DNA of 64,000 nt from Xiphydria camelus (Eukaryota; Arthropoda; Insecta; Hymenoptera; Xiphydriidae): positions 937,501-1,001,500 of the forward strand of contig OY783199.1 in assembly GCA_963678675.1 (NCBI GenBank), given 5' to 3'. The number at the start of each line of letters is the position of its first letter. The first letter of the stretch is position 1. Position numbers and translations under genes: made by a program. The notes under the pieces were generated by a model that searched no databases, was not told the DNA's origin, and worked only from the letters and a program-made list of their open reading frames with translations. Shown here piece by piece: positions 53,870 through 64,000 of the stretch.

Positions 53870-56021
53870 GTTTCGAGTGCCTGGGAATCAAAATCGAGAT
53901 GTATCAAATTCTCGGAGAGCTCAGAATCGACACGCGGATGCTACATGATCGAGAGACAGGCGGATTTAGACTCAATGAAGGGGTAGGCGTAACTTTTGAA
54001 CAGGTTTATTGACAATACAGGCTTCGCATTCGATGAACAGGGAATGCTCGGGATTGATATTTTTGAATAACAGAAGATCTCTCCTCGCGTACGAACCTGC
54101 TAATAACCCAGTTCACGATCAAAATCCCGTTTCCAACCACAGTCTGCTCCGATCTAAAAATAAATCCTATATTTAGAAGCACTGTCACTTAAATTGCAAA
54201 ACGGGTCATCGGGGGGATGTGATATAAATTTCTCATTTACTCGATGCTCCATTTCAAAAGCCCAGCTCCGAAAACGCGTTACGTTCGCTGGGAGAAATGT
54301 GTCGTGTCGCGCAGGGTGAACGGTAAATATTTCGATATTCTTTTTGGTTATGTGCTCTCGCGGCTGCGTTCAGAAATTGACTGAACAGCTGCTGGTGCAT
54401 GTGCGCAGTGCGTTCGGAAATCTGCTGACGACTTCGATGCACTTCGACGAGACATTTGACAGCTCGCCATGCGGGCTGTCACGTGGGTGTACCGAGGCGT
54501 TCGAATAATCAAAATAACGCCTAGATCATTTTCATCGCAATTATTTCAGTCGCGGCGAAGAGATCGACCTCGAAGTCGATCTAGAGAAATTTATCCGCGA
54601 GCGCCTGACGCACCGTGACCCGTCGTACACGAGCGCAAAGCGAGAAACGCGGCTGCCTATCGACAGGGGCAGCCACGTGGCTCGCGCATGTCACATGCAT
54701 TCGAATAGCGAAATTCGCAGTTTAAATTGCATTCTAAATTGAAATCGGAATTTATACCTGCAGAGAGTGTGCATATGTCATTCGTCGACACTTGTACGAG
54801 ATCGTGCGGAAGATAATCGATCTTTCGGTCCCATTTCAAGTCCACCACGGACTGCCGAGCGTGACGATTCTTTCGAAATGCTAAGAGAAACAACCAGGCC
54901 CCGGGTTTAATATCAACGCGTGGGAGGAAGAAGCGGTTTACGCGTATCTCTCCTTTTCCTCTCACTCTCTTCCGCTCTCCGGCCCCTCCCATTGCTCAAT
55001 CTCTCATGTAGGTTTTTCTCGTCCTCCGTAGGCGTATGCAGCGTACAGGCACCTCATGTGAATAGCGTTCATTTGATAATATGCTGTAGTAGACTCCGTT
55101 GACACGGTAATTAGCCGATAGCGTACAATCTGGAGTCTAATACGGCTTATTTTCCTTGTGGATATGGTTGCTTGAGGACACGGATTCGCATACGAGTCGT
55201 CGATCGAATATTAATGAATATAAAATCGATATTATTTAACATTTTACATTTCTCAACAACAAATACAAGCGGCGATTGTACATAAGCCGAAACAATAAGA
55301 ATACATCGATATGGTATTTACATACAATTAGTGTATCTTGAATTTTTTCTTACAAAGAATCATTTATGATTAGGTTTGATTTGATATGGCGTGACAACGC
55401 GATAATCTCAATCGGTGTCGCGCTGTGTAGCACACGCACACGCACACGCACGCGCTTATACGAACACTCGCACACTATTACGCGCCGCCCGAGGAAGCTC
55501 CAGGGAAATCTGAAATTTTATGCTCCAATTATTTCGCGGAACACTCCGTCGAAGAACATAAATAGAGGGTGATAAAATCGTGTACCTGCAACCTTACAAT
55601 AAATACAATACGTTCGCGTTAACATTTTTTTAATGGAAGAATAATCGTCAATGAACGAAACTGCCGAGAGTGCAGCCCTTGTGTTACTCGCGCGCGGGGT
55701 CAGTTTTCTTATCGACGACCGGTAGCCGTCGTTAAAATCGTTAATAATAATACGCAGAGCAGAGACGGACGGACAGAGCAGAAGATTTATAGCGAACGTG
55801 TGAAGCAGGAGAGAGGAAATGAAATAGACGCGTCTCGCGTGAAAGAAAGGACGAACCGACGAATGACGATCCCCGACGCTTTCGATCCGCCAAAACTGTA
55901 GCAGCTCCAACGCACATACACAAACACGCGATTAGACTCGCGCACCTCGACTCCATCGTCGATTCGCAGCATCGATTTGACGAACAATCGCCGCGATAAT
56001 TTCAAACGCGCGTCTTCCCCG
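53870..56021. other. Sequence between the tamo-like and LRR genes
   Basis: Presumed 5' UTR and promoter of the tamo-like gene plus the 3' UTR of the LRR gene. It includes an (AC/CACG)n run at about 55432-55452. No supported gene. Confidence 0.45.
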
Positions 56022-58654
56022 TCAGACCTTCGTGGTCGCCAGGAGCTTGATGTAATGCGCCTTGTGGGTGATCTCGAACTCCTGCGCCGGCATGAAGCAC
56101 TGCGCCTGGATGCGCGGGTGCCTCTTGCGCCTCGCCAGAGTGCGACCGATCAGCACGAATATCACGATGACGCCGCAGAGTGCGGCGACGATCGACAGGA
56201 CGATCACCTCGAGATTCTGCCGCAACGCCTGCACCTCCACGCAGTGCAGCCGCGCCCAGTCGACGTCGGACGACGAGTCGCTCGACGCCGCGAGCTGTCC
56301 CTCGTCCTCGAGGCTGGCGCAGACCTTGTAGTGCCTCGGCAACACGTCCTCCAACGTGACGAAGGGCGCGCTGCAGTTGAGCCGCTTCCGACGTACGATC
56401 GACTCCACCGCGAAGACCGTCACCGATATCGCGCAGTCGACGCTGCCTGCCTGCGCGTGCACCAGGCTCACCCCCACGTGCAGCAAGCCATGATCCGTCA
56501 CGTTCACGTGGACCGCGGTGATGCGAGCCTCGTCGTCGTCGTCGTCTTGCAGCGTCCGCGTGGCAGAGACTGGCGCGGTGTAACGACGATCCTCGCCGTG
56601 GGAAAACTCCTCGCGCTGCTGTTGCTTCGTCGTCGTCGTCGTCTCCTCCAGCGTGATCACATCGCTGCATCCGAGTCCCAGCGGTACGTCGCCGTTGTCC
56701 TGCTCCGTAGGCACCAGCAGCACCACGCAATAGCGATACCTGTGACCCGGTCGCAGGTGAACCGACGTGGGAATCGCTATGGGAAGCGAGCAGGGGTCCC
56801 TCATGAGACGCGAGTCGCAGTGCAGCGGACTCGACTCCATCTGGATCTCGCTGTCGCCCACCGTCTCGTAGACGATGAGCGTGTCGCACATGTAGCGCTC
56901 CGAGCACGGCTCCACCTGCCACAGGAGGTTGATACCGGCCGCGTCGTCGTAGCGAAACTCCTTCAGGAAGAGCTGAGCGCCGGCCAGGGGCACCCGCGTC
57001 TGCGGCGGCGTCGGATCACCGCAGAGGAGGCTTCCCGGCGAGACCTGCGTGAGGACGCCGTTCTCCAGCGCCGGCGGCGTCGCGCACACCGCCGACGACT
57101 TGTCCTCGTCGTCGAGGCTCGAGTTGCCGAGCCAGTTGGCGAACTCCAGCAGGGTGCAGTCGCAATTGAGGGGATTGTCGGCGAGGGAGAGGTGCCGCAG
57201 GTGGAGGAGGTTCGACGCGAGGACGTCGCTCTCCACCATCGTGATGTCGTTGTCGTCCAGGCGCAGGTCCTGCAGGCTCGTCAGCGGGACTATCAGGTCG
57301 GCCGTGAGGGAGCGCAGGAAGTTGTGCGTCAGGTCGAGGATCAGCAGCCTCTCCAGGTGAGCCAGGGACGCGCTGGAGACCGCGACGATGCGGTTGTTCG
57401 CCAGGTCCAGCCGGGTCAGCGCCGAGAGGTGCTTGAAGGAGTGATCTTCCAGCACGTCGATCTGAAAATGACGAATGTGGACGTGTCCGATGCTCGCTAC
57501 GGGGATCACGGAAAATTCCCGGGAAAATTTACGAATTCTCCGGACGGCGCTTACCTGATTGTGACCGAGGTTGAGGTACGTGAGATTCCGCAGCCCCGCG
57601 AGAGCTCCCTGGCGAACGTTGTTCAACTCGTTCTGGGAAACCGTGAGGAAGCGCAGGCGGGACATCGGCGGCAGCAGGTCCGGGCCCAGCGGTCCCATCA
57701 GCACGTTACCGGAGAGATCGAGCTCCTCGAGATTGTGCAGCCCACGCAGCGCCGACAGGGCCGAGACGCTCAGTCGGTTGCCGCGCATCCTGAGGGAGCG
57801 CAACATCGGCAGCGCGGTGAAGGCCTGCGGGGATAGCTGCGACAGCAGATTGTCGCACAGGTCCAGATGCGTGAGATTCGTCAGACCCTGAAAATCGGAA
57901 GGAATGATCGCGCGCGAGCTCGGCGGTTGGGGTATCTACCTTGGCGATTGCGGACGCGTACCTTGAAGGAGCTCTCCTCCAGCGTCTTCAACTTATTGCG
58001 GGACAGGTCCAGCCGGTCCAGTCCGACCAGGTGCCGCAACGCGTCGGTCGGCACGGCGTCCAGGAGATTATTCGGAAGACCCAGCGCTTGAAGAGGTCTC
58101 GTCAGGGCGGTGAAGGCGCTCTCGTTGACGCGACGCAGCTCTCCCGTCGACACCACCAAGCCGTGCAGGGCGATGTTCTCCAGGAAGTGGGCGGGCAGCG
58201 TGGAGATGCCCGATACCGTTATATCGAGGAGGCTGATGGTGCCTGGACGACGGCGCTTCAGGTGGTCGCCGATCGCCTGCGCGAATCAATTGGGTTTAAT
58301 CGGAGGTCACCGAAGGGTCGCGCGGTAAAAGCGCATCGGAAATGCACTCGCCTGCAGCGCCGTCTTGTCGCCGGTGCATCTGAGGGTGTGAGGAAAATCG
58401 CAGGAGCACTCGACGGTGACGCCCGTCACGTTGGGACACTTCCACGTGGCGTCCTGCCCCGGCGTCGCGCTCGTTACGTCGACGGACTCCGTGGAGCCCT
58501 CCTCTTCAGGGTCACTTCGAGGGATTGTCGTCGTCAGCGGCGACGTCGTCATCGCTGCAGACGTCGTCGGAGGTGAACTCTCCGGGTTGTCGACGGACGT
58601 CACCGGAATCAACGCCACGAAGAGTGCGAGCAGTACCCGATAGGTTGTCGGCAT
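56022..58654 (-). CDS. Leucine-rich-repeat single-pass transmembrane protein
   Basis: Four minus-strand exons, 58654-58352, 58276-57962, 57887-57555 and 57461-56022, are all phase 0 and give about 796 residues. Residues 1-20 (MPTTYRVLLALFVALIPVTS) look like a signal peptide, followed by a Thr/Ser-rich linker and an LRRNT-like cysteine cluster (about 70-95). About a dozen LRRs (LxxLDLSxNxL type) span roughly 110-410, then an LRRCT cap (NPLNCDC, about 412-470). A region with a fibronectin-III look (about 490-575) and a Thr/Asp-rich segment follow. A membrane helix (VIVLSIVAALCGVIVIFVLI, about 735-755) precedes a basic stop-transfer (RRKRH) and a tail of about 38 residues. The architecture implies a type I surface adhesion or recognition protein; I cannot name the orthologue. 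The first intron uses a GC donor. The gene is head to head with DRC11. Confidence 0.86.
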
Positions 58655-58806
58655 TCTGCGAACAAAAGAGATCGTCGAATGCAACGCGCGTGCATCTTCG
58701 CGTCGATGATCGCGTAACCTAAACTTTGCGGCTCAAAATTGTCGGGACGCCAAAGTCGTTGTAAATATCGGAAGCGGGGGAAAATTTCAAGTATATCGAA
58801 GCATCG
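58655..58806. promoter_or_regulatory. Intergenic gap between divergent LRR and DRC11 start codons
   Basis: Only 152 bp separate the two start codons, which point away from each other, so any core promoters and 5' UTRs must be compressed here or lie inside the neighbouring gene. I see no TATA box. The sequence TTTGTTCGCAG immediately before the LRR ATG (read on the minus strand) looks like a splice acceptor, so the LRR gene may have an upstream untranslated exon located within DRC11. A shared bidirectional promoter is inferred. Confidence 0.4.
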
Positions 58807-61800
58807 ATGTCGAACGCCTTCTATTCGGAGCTATGGCTGATCACGCAGAGCGACATGGAGAGGCTCCTGGAGCTGGACTTGGCGGTCCAGAAAGCGAAAC
58901 CCACGAAGGAGAAGGAAGTTGGATTGAATCGGATGTTACCGATGTACCTGAAGTAGGGAAATCAGGCGCGCCCTCGTTGCCGAATAATTCATCGTTCTCA
59001 CGTTATGCCTGAATGCGTTGCGCGAAAACACATACACCCAGGGAAAAGGTCTAGTTGAATACGAACCTGTGATGGAAAAATTTATTTCAGATGAATAGGA
59101 ATTTACTCACCCCTGTGGTAAAAAGATTTTAAAGGGCGGATTCAAATACACATTATGTGTTTCCATGAGGAATTGTGTGAGATTCCTGTAGGATTTTGTA
59201 AGGATCTATAAGACATGCAACACATTTATTTAATTAAAATCGAATTTTATTCGATGTGAATAAATTCCTATTTATCTCAAATCATTTTTTACATCAAGTT
59301 CGTATTCAACTAGACCTTTTCCCTCGGTGTACGTCACGACTCGTCCTTATTAATATTCTCGCGTATTTGCCCGACGATTATACACAGGTATCGAGATATG
59401 ATACGGCGCCTCGTGGTCTGCCACGATCAAATCATCCAGACGCAGAAGCGCGATCTCCTCAGGAAAGTCTTGGACTGCGCGATCGGTCGAATGCTGGAGT
59501 ATAAGCGCGAGATAGTCGGCTTTAACTGTTCGGATTACGAGTAAGTCGCAAAGTCCCTGGCGTCACTTTCTTTCTCTTGAAATAATTGCTCACCTGTCGA
59601 CGGATAGTTTCATCGTCGTCCTTTTGTCGTCGCCCCTCCCCAACATCGTCACGGGTTTCGCGCGACTGTAACAAAAAATGACAGGGGGTGAATTTATTGA
59701 AGTAAGAAAAAAGGGGGTTTGAGGCAAATTATTTCTAAGCCTCATCGACATTTTTGTCGCGTGGAAAGGAGACGAGAATTATCGCGAGTATCTTGGCAAT
59801 GCCACTTTCGGCTTCCAGGTGGCCCGATAACTTTATGAACGAACTGAAATTCACCCCGGACGACACCGCCTTGCCGGTCCCCGCGTACTTCCTCTCCGAC
59901 AGGAAGGAGCATTGCGAACGCCGCAGGAAATACATACAAGACCTGGTCGACAACGCGAACAAACGTTAGTGCCAAAACGAAACAGAGGAAAGAACGCTAT
60001 TCTACGTCCGTTGTTCTCTCGTCGCCTTCAGCTGCGATGTCGCCTGATGGTGTCGCGCAGGAAGAGAGCATCTCCGACCTGGGGTTATCGTCCTCCACGA
60101 TGATACAAATGGGCGAGAGTCCTTCGAGGATACGAGCCATTCGCAAGAAGAGGGCGGCCAAGGAGAGCGAGCCCTCCAGGACGCAGTTTCCCTTCGAGAG
60201 CGCCGAGGAGAGGGCCGAGCGAGAGGCGAAGGAAGCGGCGCGCAGGACCCTGATAAGGAACATCCTGCTGATACAGAGCCACGAGAGGGCCAGAGCGGCG
60301 CGATGCATCGGCGCGCACGGTAAATCTCTCCCGGGAAAGTACGTCTATCAGTGGTCGCGCGATTTGGGGCACACACGGCGCGCATTTTTCTCCCGCCACA
60401 GCCCAGCGGCAGTACGACATCAGGCAGAAGCTGCTGAGCGGAGAGCTGCAGCCGAAGAAGGTGGAGAAGAGCAAGAGAGTCTGGGCGGCAACGGTCATAC
60501 AGAAAGTCTGGCGGGGCTGCGCGGTGCGCAAGCACCTCGAGAGGCGGATGGACCGGATGGAGGCGTTGCTGGACATGACCGTTCCCAGCTGGAAGCCCAC
60601 TCGAGTCGAGGCGAAGGACGAGAAGAACTTCCGGCGGAGGCAGGCTGCTCAGGCGAAGGCCGTGGCGCGGCTCGAGGAGAGGACGAACGAGGAGAGGGCC
60701 AGGGTGAAAGCTTTGCTCCTAGTCGAAGCAAATCGATGTTTAATATCGACGAATTGTGGATCGGATAGCGCGTCGTCTCTCTCGAGATTTCGTCGAAAAC
60801 TTGAATCGTGAAACACGCAGGTGCACAGGATCAGAGGTTACGGTCTCATGGAGGACATCACGGACGAGCTCCGCGAGTGGTTCCTCGTTTGGTACGACAA
60901 GACGGGAACGTTCGACGCGTTTCCGCTCGCCGACGCGGGCGGCTCCATCCTGGTGGCGACCGGGCAGACCCACACCCCCGAGGAGTATCTGCTGGAGAAG
61001 TGGGAGAAGGAAAAAGCGAGTCGCGATAAGGGTGGGGCGAAGAAATCGGGGGAGAAGAAGCCTGCCGCCTCGGAGAGCGCCGAGCGCCGGCCGAAGACGG
61101 ACGAGGGATGGACGATGCCCGAGTCGAGCACCTTACCGGGCCTCCGGGAGGCGAACGACGAGTTCGTCAGGAACTGGGCCCTCCGCGACGAGTCAGGCGA
61201 TCCCTCGCGCGCGGAAGAGTACGTCGACCTGATAACCGACAGGCTCTGCTACGAGCTTCAGCTGGAGATGCGCGAGATAGTCGACGAACTGATGCGGATG
61301 GAGCTGGCGAGGCTCAACGAGGCGTTGGCGAAGGACTGCGCGGAGGACGGCGAGACCTTCGTTGCGCGCAAAGCGGAGAAAGGTGAATGGACCGCTCGAC
61401 TGTGCGCGTTTGTGGGTCTGGAAATCGTGGAGAGATCCGCGAGAGGGAACGATTTTTCTCTTTGAATTCGCAAGCGACGAGTCCTTGCCGCCAAATCTCA
61501 GTTCTCACCCTCTTCCTCGCCGTTCTTCCTTCGCGGAGTCTTCCAGAGTTTATTCCAATGCGCCGGAATGACCGTTTCTCCCGTTCGCAGAGAAGAAGAA
61601 GAAGCCGAGAAAGGGCAAGAGAGATCCCCTGGCGAACACCAGCACCGAGGACCTCTTCGACGAGCTCGTCAGAGCGAAGGTCATCAGGAACTATCCCGAG
61701 ACGCGTCTGCGTAACTGGCTCGGCGATCTGTCCTATCAGAACTACGAGGCGCTGAACGTGGACTTTCGCGATTGCCAGCATCGTCTGGGCGAGGTCAAGC

Positions 61801-63002
61801 AGGCGGTGATGGAGTACTGCGTCCTTCCGCTCGGCTCCAGGGAGACCCATCGAGTCGCTCCTCTGGTGCGCTCCGTCTGCATCTACGGCGCGTACCGAAG
61901 CGGAAAGAGTCTCCTGGCGAACGCGATTTGTACGGAGGTCGGTGCGCTGCTCTTCGACCTCACACCCAGCGTACTGGTCGGACAGTATACGGGGAGGAAG
62001 AACCAGGAGAGACTGATGAACATGATCGCCAGGGTCTCTCGCGCCTACGCTCCTTCCGTGGTCTTCGTCGACGGCGGAGAGAAGCCCTGGTGGAAGAAGG
62101 TGCCCGAGGAAGAGCGATACACCGATCCCAAGCGACTGGCGCTTCTTTTGCCGAGATTCGTGAAGGACATCAAACCCGGGGATCAGGTGAGACGGTGGAA
62201 TCTGATGATTTGCAAAGATTTCATTTGCGAAGGATTCGTAAGGATTCCCGGAATACGCAAGGCTCGAACTACTACTCGTCCTCGGCGCTTCTTTTGTCGA
62301 CTACGTCGACGTTTCATCTCATCTCTGATCGTACGAAACGCTCATCGTTCCGACGAAACTGCGCGCGGAGGTGTGATCGAATCGCTGAACGGACCGGCAC
62401 ATCTCGAATCGATTTTCACTCGCTCTCCGGCCGGCTGAGCTATACTCTAGATAGTACAATCCTCGTCGGCCGCCTACTGAAAATTAACTCGAGTCTGCAT
62501 AACGCGCGACTCATTCCACGACGATCCCACGCAAACGTGTACCTGCCTATTCCAGGTACTGTTCCTCAGCATCTCCAGCGAGCCGTACAACGCCGCGAAA
62601 CCCTTCGTCAAGATACACGATAAATTCATCGCGATACCGATGACGGACTACAACACGCTCTACATGCTCTACAAGAATCTGCTCATGAAGTATCACGGGG
62701 TCGACAGGAATTTCGACGTATCGCCGCTGGCGAAGCTTTCCGTCGGTCTTCCCATGGACGTTATTTGCGAGACCGTGGAGAGGATCCTCACCGTCGCTCG
62801 CAGGGTATCCCTGAAATACAATCCCCTGCGTCAGCAGGAGATCATGGACCAGATGCTGTATTACACCGGAGTCGAAGCCAAGGTGCTGGAGCGGTACCAG
62901 AAATTCGAGCGACAAACGCCTCTGGGGAAGAGGAGGGCGAAGATGCTGGCGGAAGAAGAAGCGGCTCGCGCGAGTCAATCGAAGAAGAAGTCGAAGAGAT
63001 GA
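58807..63002 (+). CDS. Drc11: Dynein regulatory complex subunit 11 (IQ and AAA domain-containing protein 1)
   Basis: Eight exons, 58807-58952, 59388-59540, 59819-59964, 60032-60319, 60402-60703, 60821-61382, 61591-62186 and 62556-63002, stay in frame across all GT-AG junctions and give about 879 residues, near the 822 of human IQCA1. The N-terminus MSNAFYSELW matches IQCA1. An IQ calmodulin-binding motif (TVIQKVWRGCAVRKH) sits at about 275-289. A charged coiled-coil-like region follows, then an AAA domain with P-loop GAYRSGKS at about 632-639. The Walker B position reads VVFVDGGEKPW (about 689-699), with Gly after the Asp. The C-terminus is Lys-rich (KKKSKR). By family knowledge this protein belongs to the nexin-dynein regulatory complex of motile axonemes, so expression in sperm or sensory neurons is expected. 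Intron 1 contains a foldback element. The neighbour on the left is divergently transcribed 152 bp away. Confidence 0.9.
59036..59332. mobile_element. MITE family M, copy 3, in DRC11 intron 1
   Basis: Left end GGGAAAAGGTCTAGTTGAAT with ACGAACCTG; right end read in reverse CACCGAGGGAAAAGGTCTAG with TTGAATACGAAC. TTTATTTCAGATGAATAGGA faces the inverse ATGTGAATAAATTCCTATTT. About 297 bp of the 435 bp intron. Confidence 0.85.
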
Positions 63003-64000
63003 ACGCGCCGGGAACCGCGATACCGATCGAGAAATCCGGAGGAGAATATACGACGATCCCCACCTGCAAGTAACGCGCCTCCCTTCGCTCGTCTCATCGA
63101 TGATTCTACCGATATCGCCGGAGAATTGGAAGCTCCTACTCTCATTGACGATAATTGCGCGTGTACGCACACGCGCGCGTCCCATTCGGCAGGAGGCACG
63201 CACATTCGTTCGAGGGCACGCTGTACGTGCACGCGGTACGTAGGCGAACAAGGCAGTGGTATACGGAAGGTAGGCGTACACGGTCGAGCAAGCTCGTCCC
63301 GTCTTTTACGTACATACACGTTCCCGCACACAGCCCAGCGCGTCTCTCCTCTCCGTCGCACGGTTTCCGTCCCTTCCCCGGCTCCTTCCACGCCCGTCCT
63401 CCTACTCTTCTTCTTCTTCTTCTTCTTCTTCTTCTTCGTCTTCGTCTTCGTCTTCTTCTTCGTCTTCTCAGGTTTTACAGTACACGCACGGCACACACAT
63501 TTCCCTTCTGCCACGCGCGTGTGTACGCACACGCGTGCCACACACGCCGAAGACACTCGTCGTCGTCGTCGTCTTCTTCGCACTTTTTACGACACCGCGA
63601 ATCGCGAACGAGAGCGACTCCCACGCCTGCCGTCGGCGACGCTCCGCGGGGCGGGCATCGTCGCGCGCGAATTAGGTACGCGGCTCCCGCGGGTCTCGCG
63701 GTACTCTCAGCGAGGATCCGCGAGGTCGAATACGCGCACCACCGCGACGACACGAAACTACGGGCGGGAGACGAGGAAGAAGCACTGACGGACCACGGCT
63801 CTCGCGGCCAGCGACGGGAGAGCTAGCGCGGGGATACAATTTCCTTCTTCGCGGGCAGCACGACGCGCGCGACGGTGACGTTCGCGAAGCGTGCGCTCGG
63901 AATCTCGAGTGAAGAGCGGAAAAGGAAGATCGTACGGTGGACGCGGCTCCGCATGCACCGCTGGCACGGGGACTCGTACGGGAACTCGCCTCCGCCGTCC
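63003..64000. other. Downstream region with (TTC)n tract
   Basis: After the DRC11 stop the sequence becomes CG-rich with a (TTC/GTC)n run at about 63409-63472. Poly-Phe, poly-Leu and poly-Lys frames across that tract are repeat artefacts. No gene recognised to the window end. Confidence 0.55.

Noticed and set aside
55977..57836. 619-codon plus-strand frame opposite the LRR gene
   Set aside because: It is the antisense shadow of the LRR exons; its Arg/Val/Leu/Gln-rich composition reflects codon bias of the real gene.
63126..63826. Frames of over 200 codons with poly-Phe/poly-Leu and an opposing poly-Lys frame
   Set aside because: Created by the (TTC)n microsatellite; all frames across it are open.

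Overview
This is nuclear DNA of an animal, almost certainly an insect and most likely a hymenopteran, with an ant as my best guess. The protein-coding genes are split by GT-AG introns, from about 65 bp up to several kb. Intergenic DNA is rich in CpG and in (CG)n, (CT)n and (CCG)n microsatellites. Dozens of short palindromic elements resembling MITEs are scattered through it. I see no bacterial operon, CRISPR array, rRNA or convincing tRNA gene.

Layout. Positions 1-31,870 hold no gene I can support. The stretch is a GC-rich desert with many foldback elements and tandem repeats, lying upstream of a zinc-finger gene whose first coding exon starts at 31,871. That gene runs on the plus strand to 47,649 in seven coding exons and encodes a protein of about 1,369 residues with about 23 C2H2 fingers, the insect counterpart of vertebrate ZNF423/ZNF521 (Drosophila Oaz). 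Its first three introns (4.3, 3.0 and 3.0 kb) are packed with nested MITEs. Next come a small two-exon LAMTOR4 gene (50,073-50,449, plus); a tamozhennic/SPATA2-like gene with a PUB-type N-terminus and two RanBP2-type zinc fingers (51,807-53,869, minus); a four-exon leucine-rich-repeat single-pass membrane protein (56,022-58,654, minus); and an eight-exon DRC11/IQCA1 gene, a ciliary dynein regulatory complex AAA protein (58,807-63,002, plus). The last kilobase is low-complexity DNA.

The genes do unrelated jobs: transcriptional control, lysosomal mTORC1 signalling, NF-kB/ubiquitin signalling or nuclear import, cell-surface recognition, and ciliary motility. Nothing suggests a pathway cluster. 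The LRR gene and DRC11 are head to head with only 152 bp between start codons.

The most unusual content is the repeat landscape. At least ten palindromic families recur. Several with unrelated interiors share the terminal signature CAC-N-GAG-AAAA. Five cases of one element inside another can be read, two of them with a matching TT duplication at the junctions. A TTAA-flanked 410 bp element, a TA-flanked mariner-like hairpin and a hammerhead-ribozyme-like core are also visible. I found no convincing new multi-gene system; the nested MITE community is the part most worth following up.
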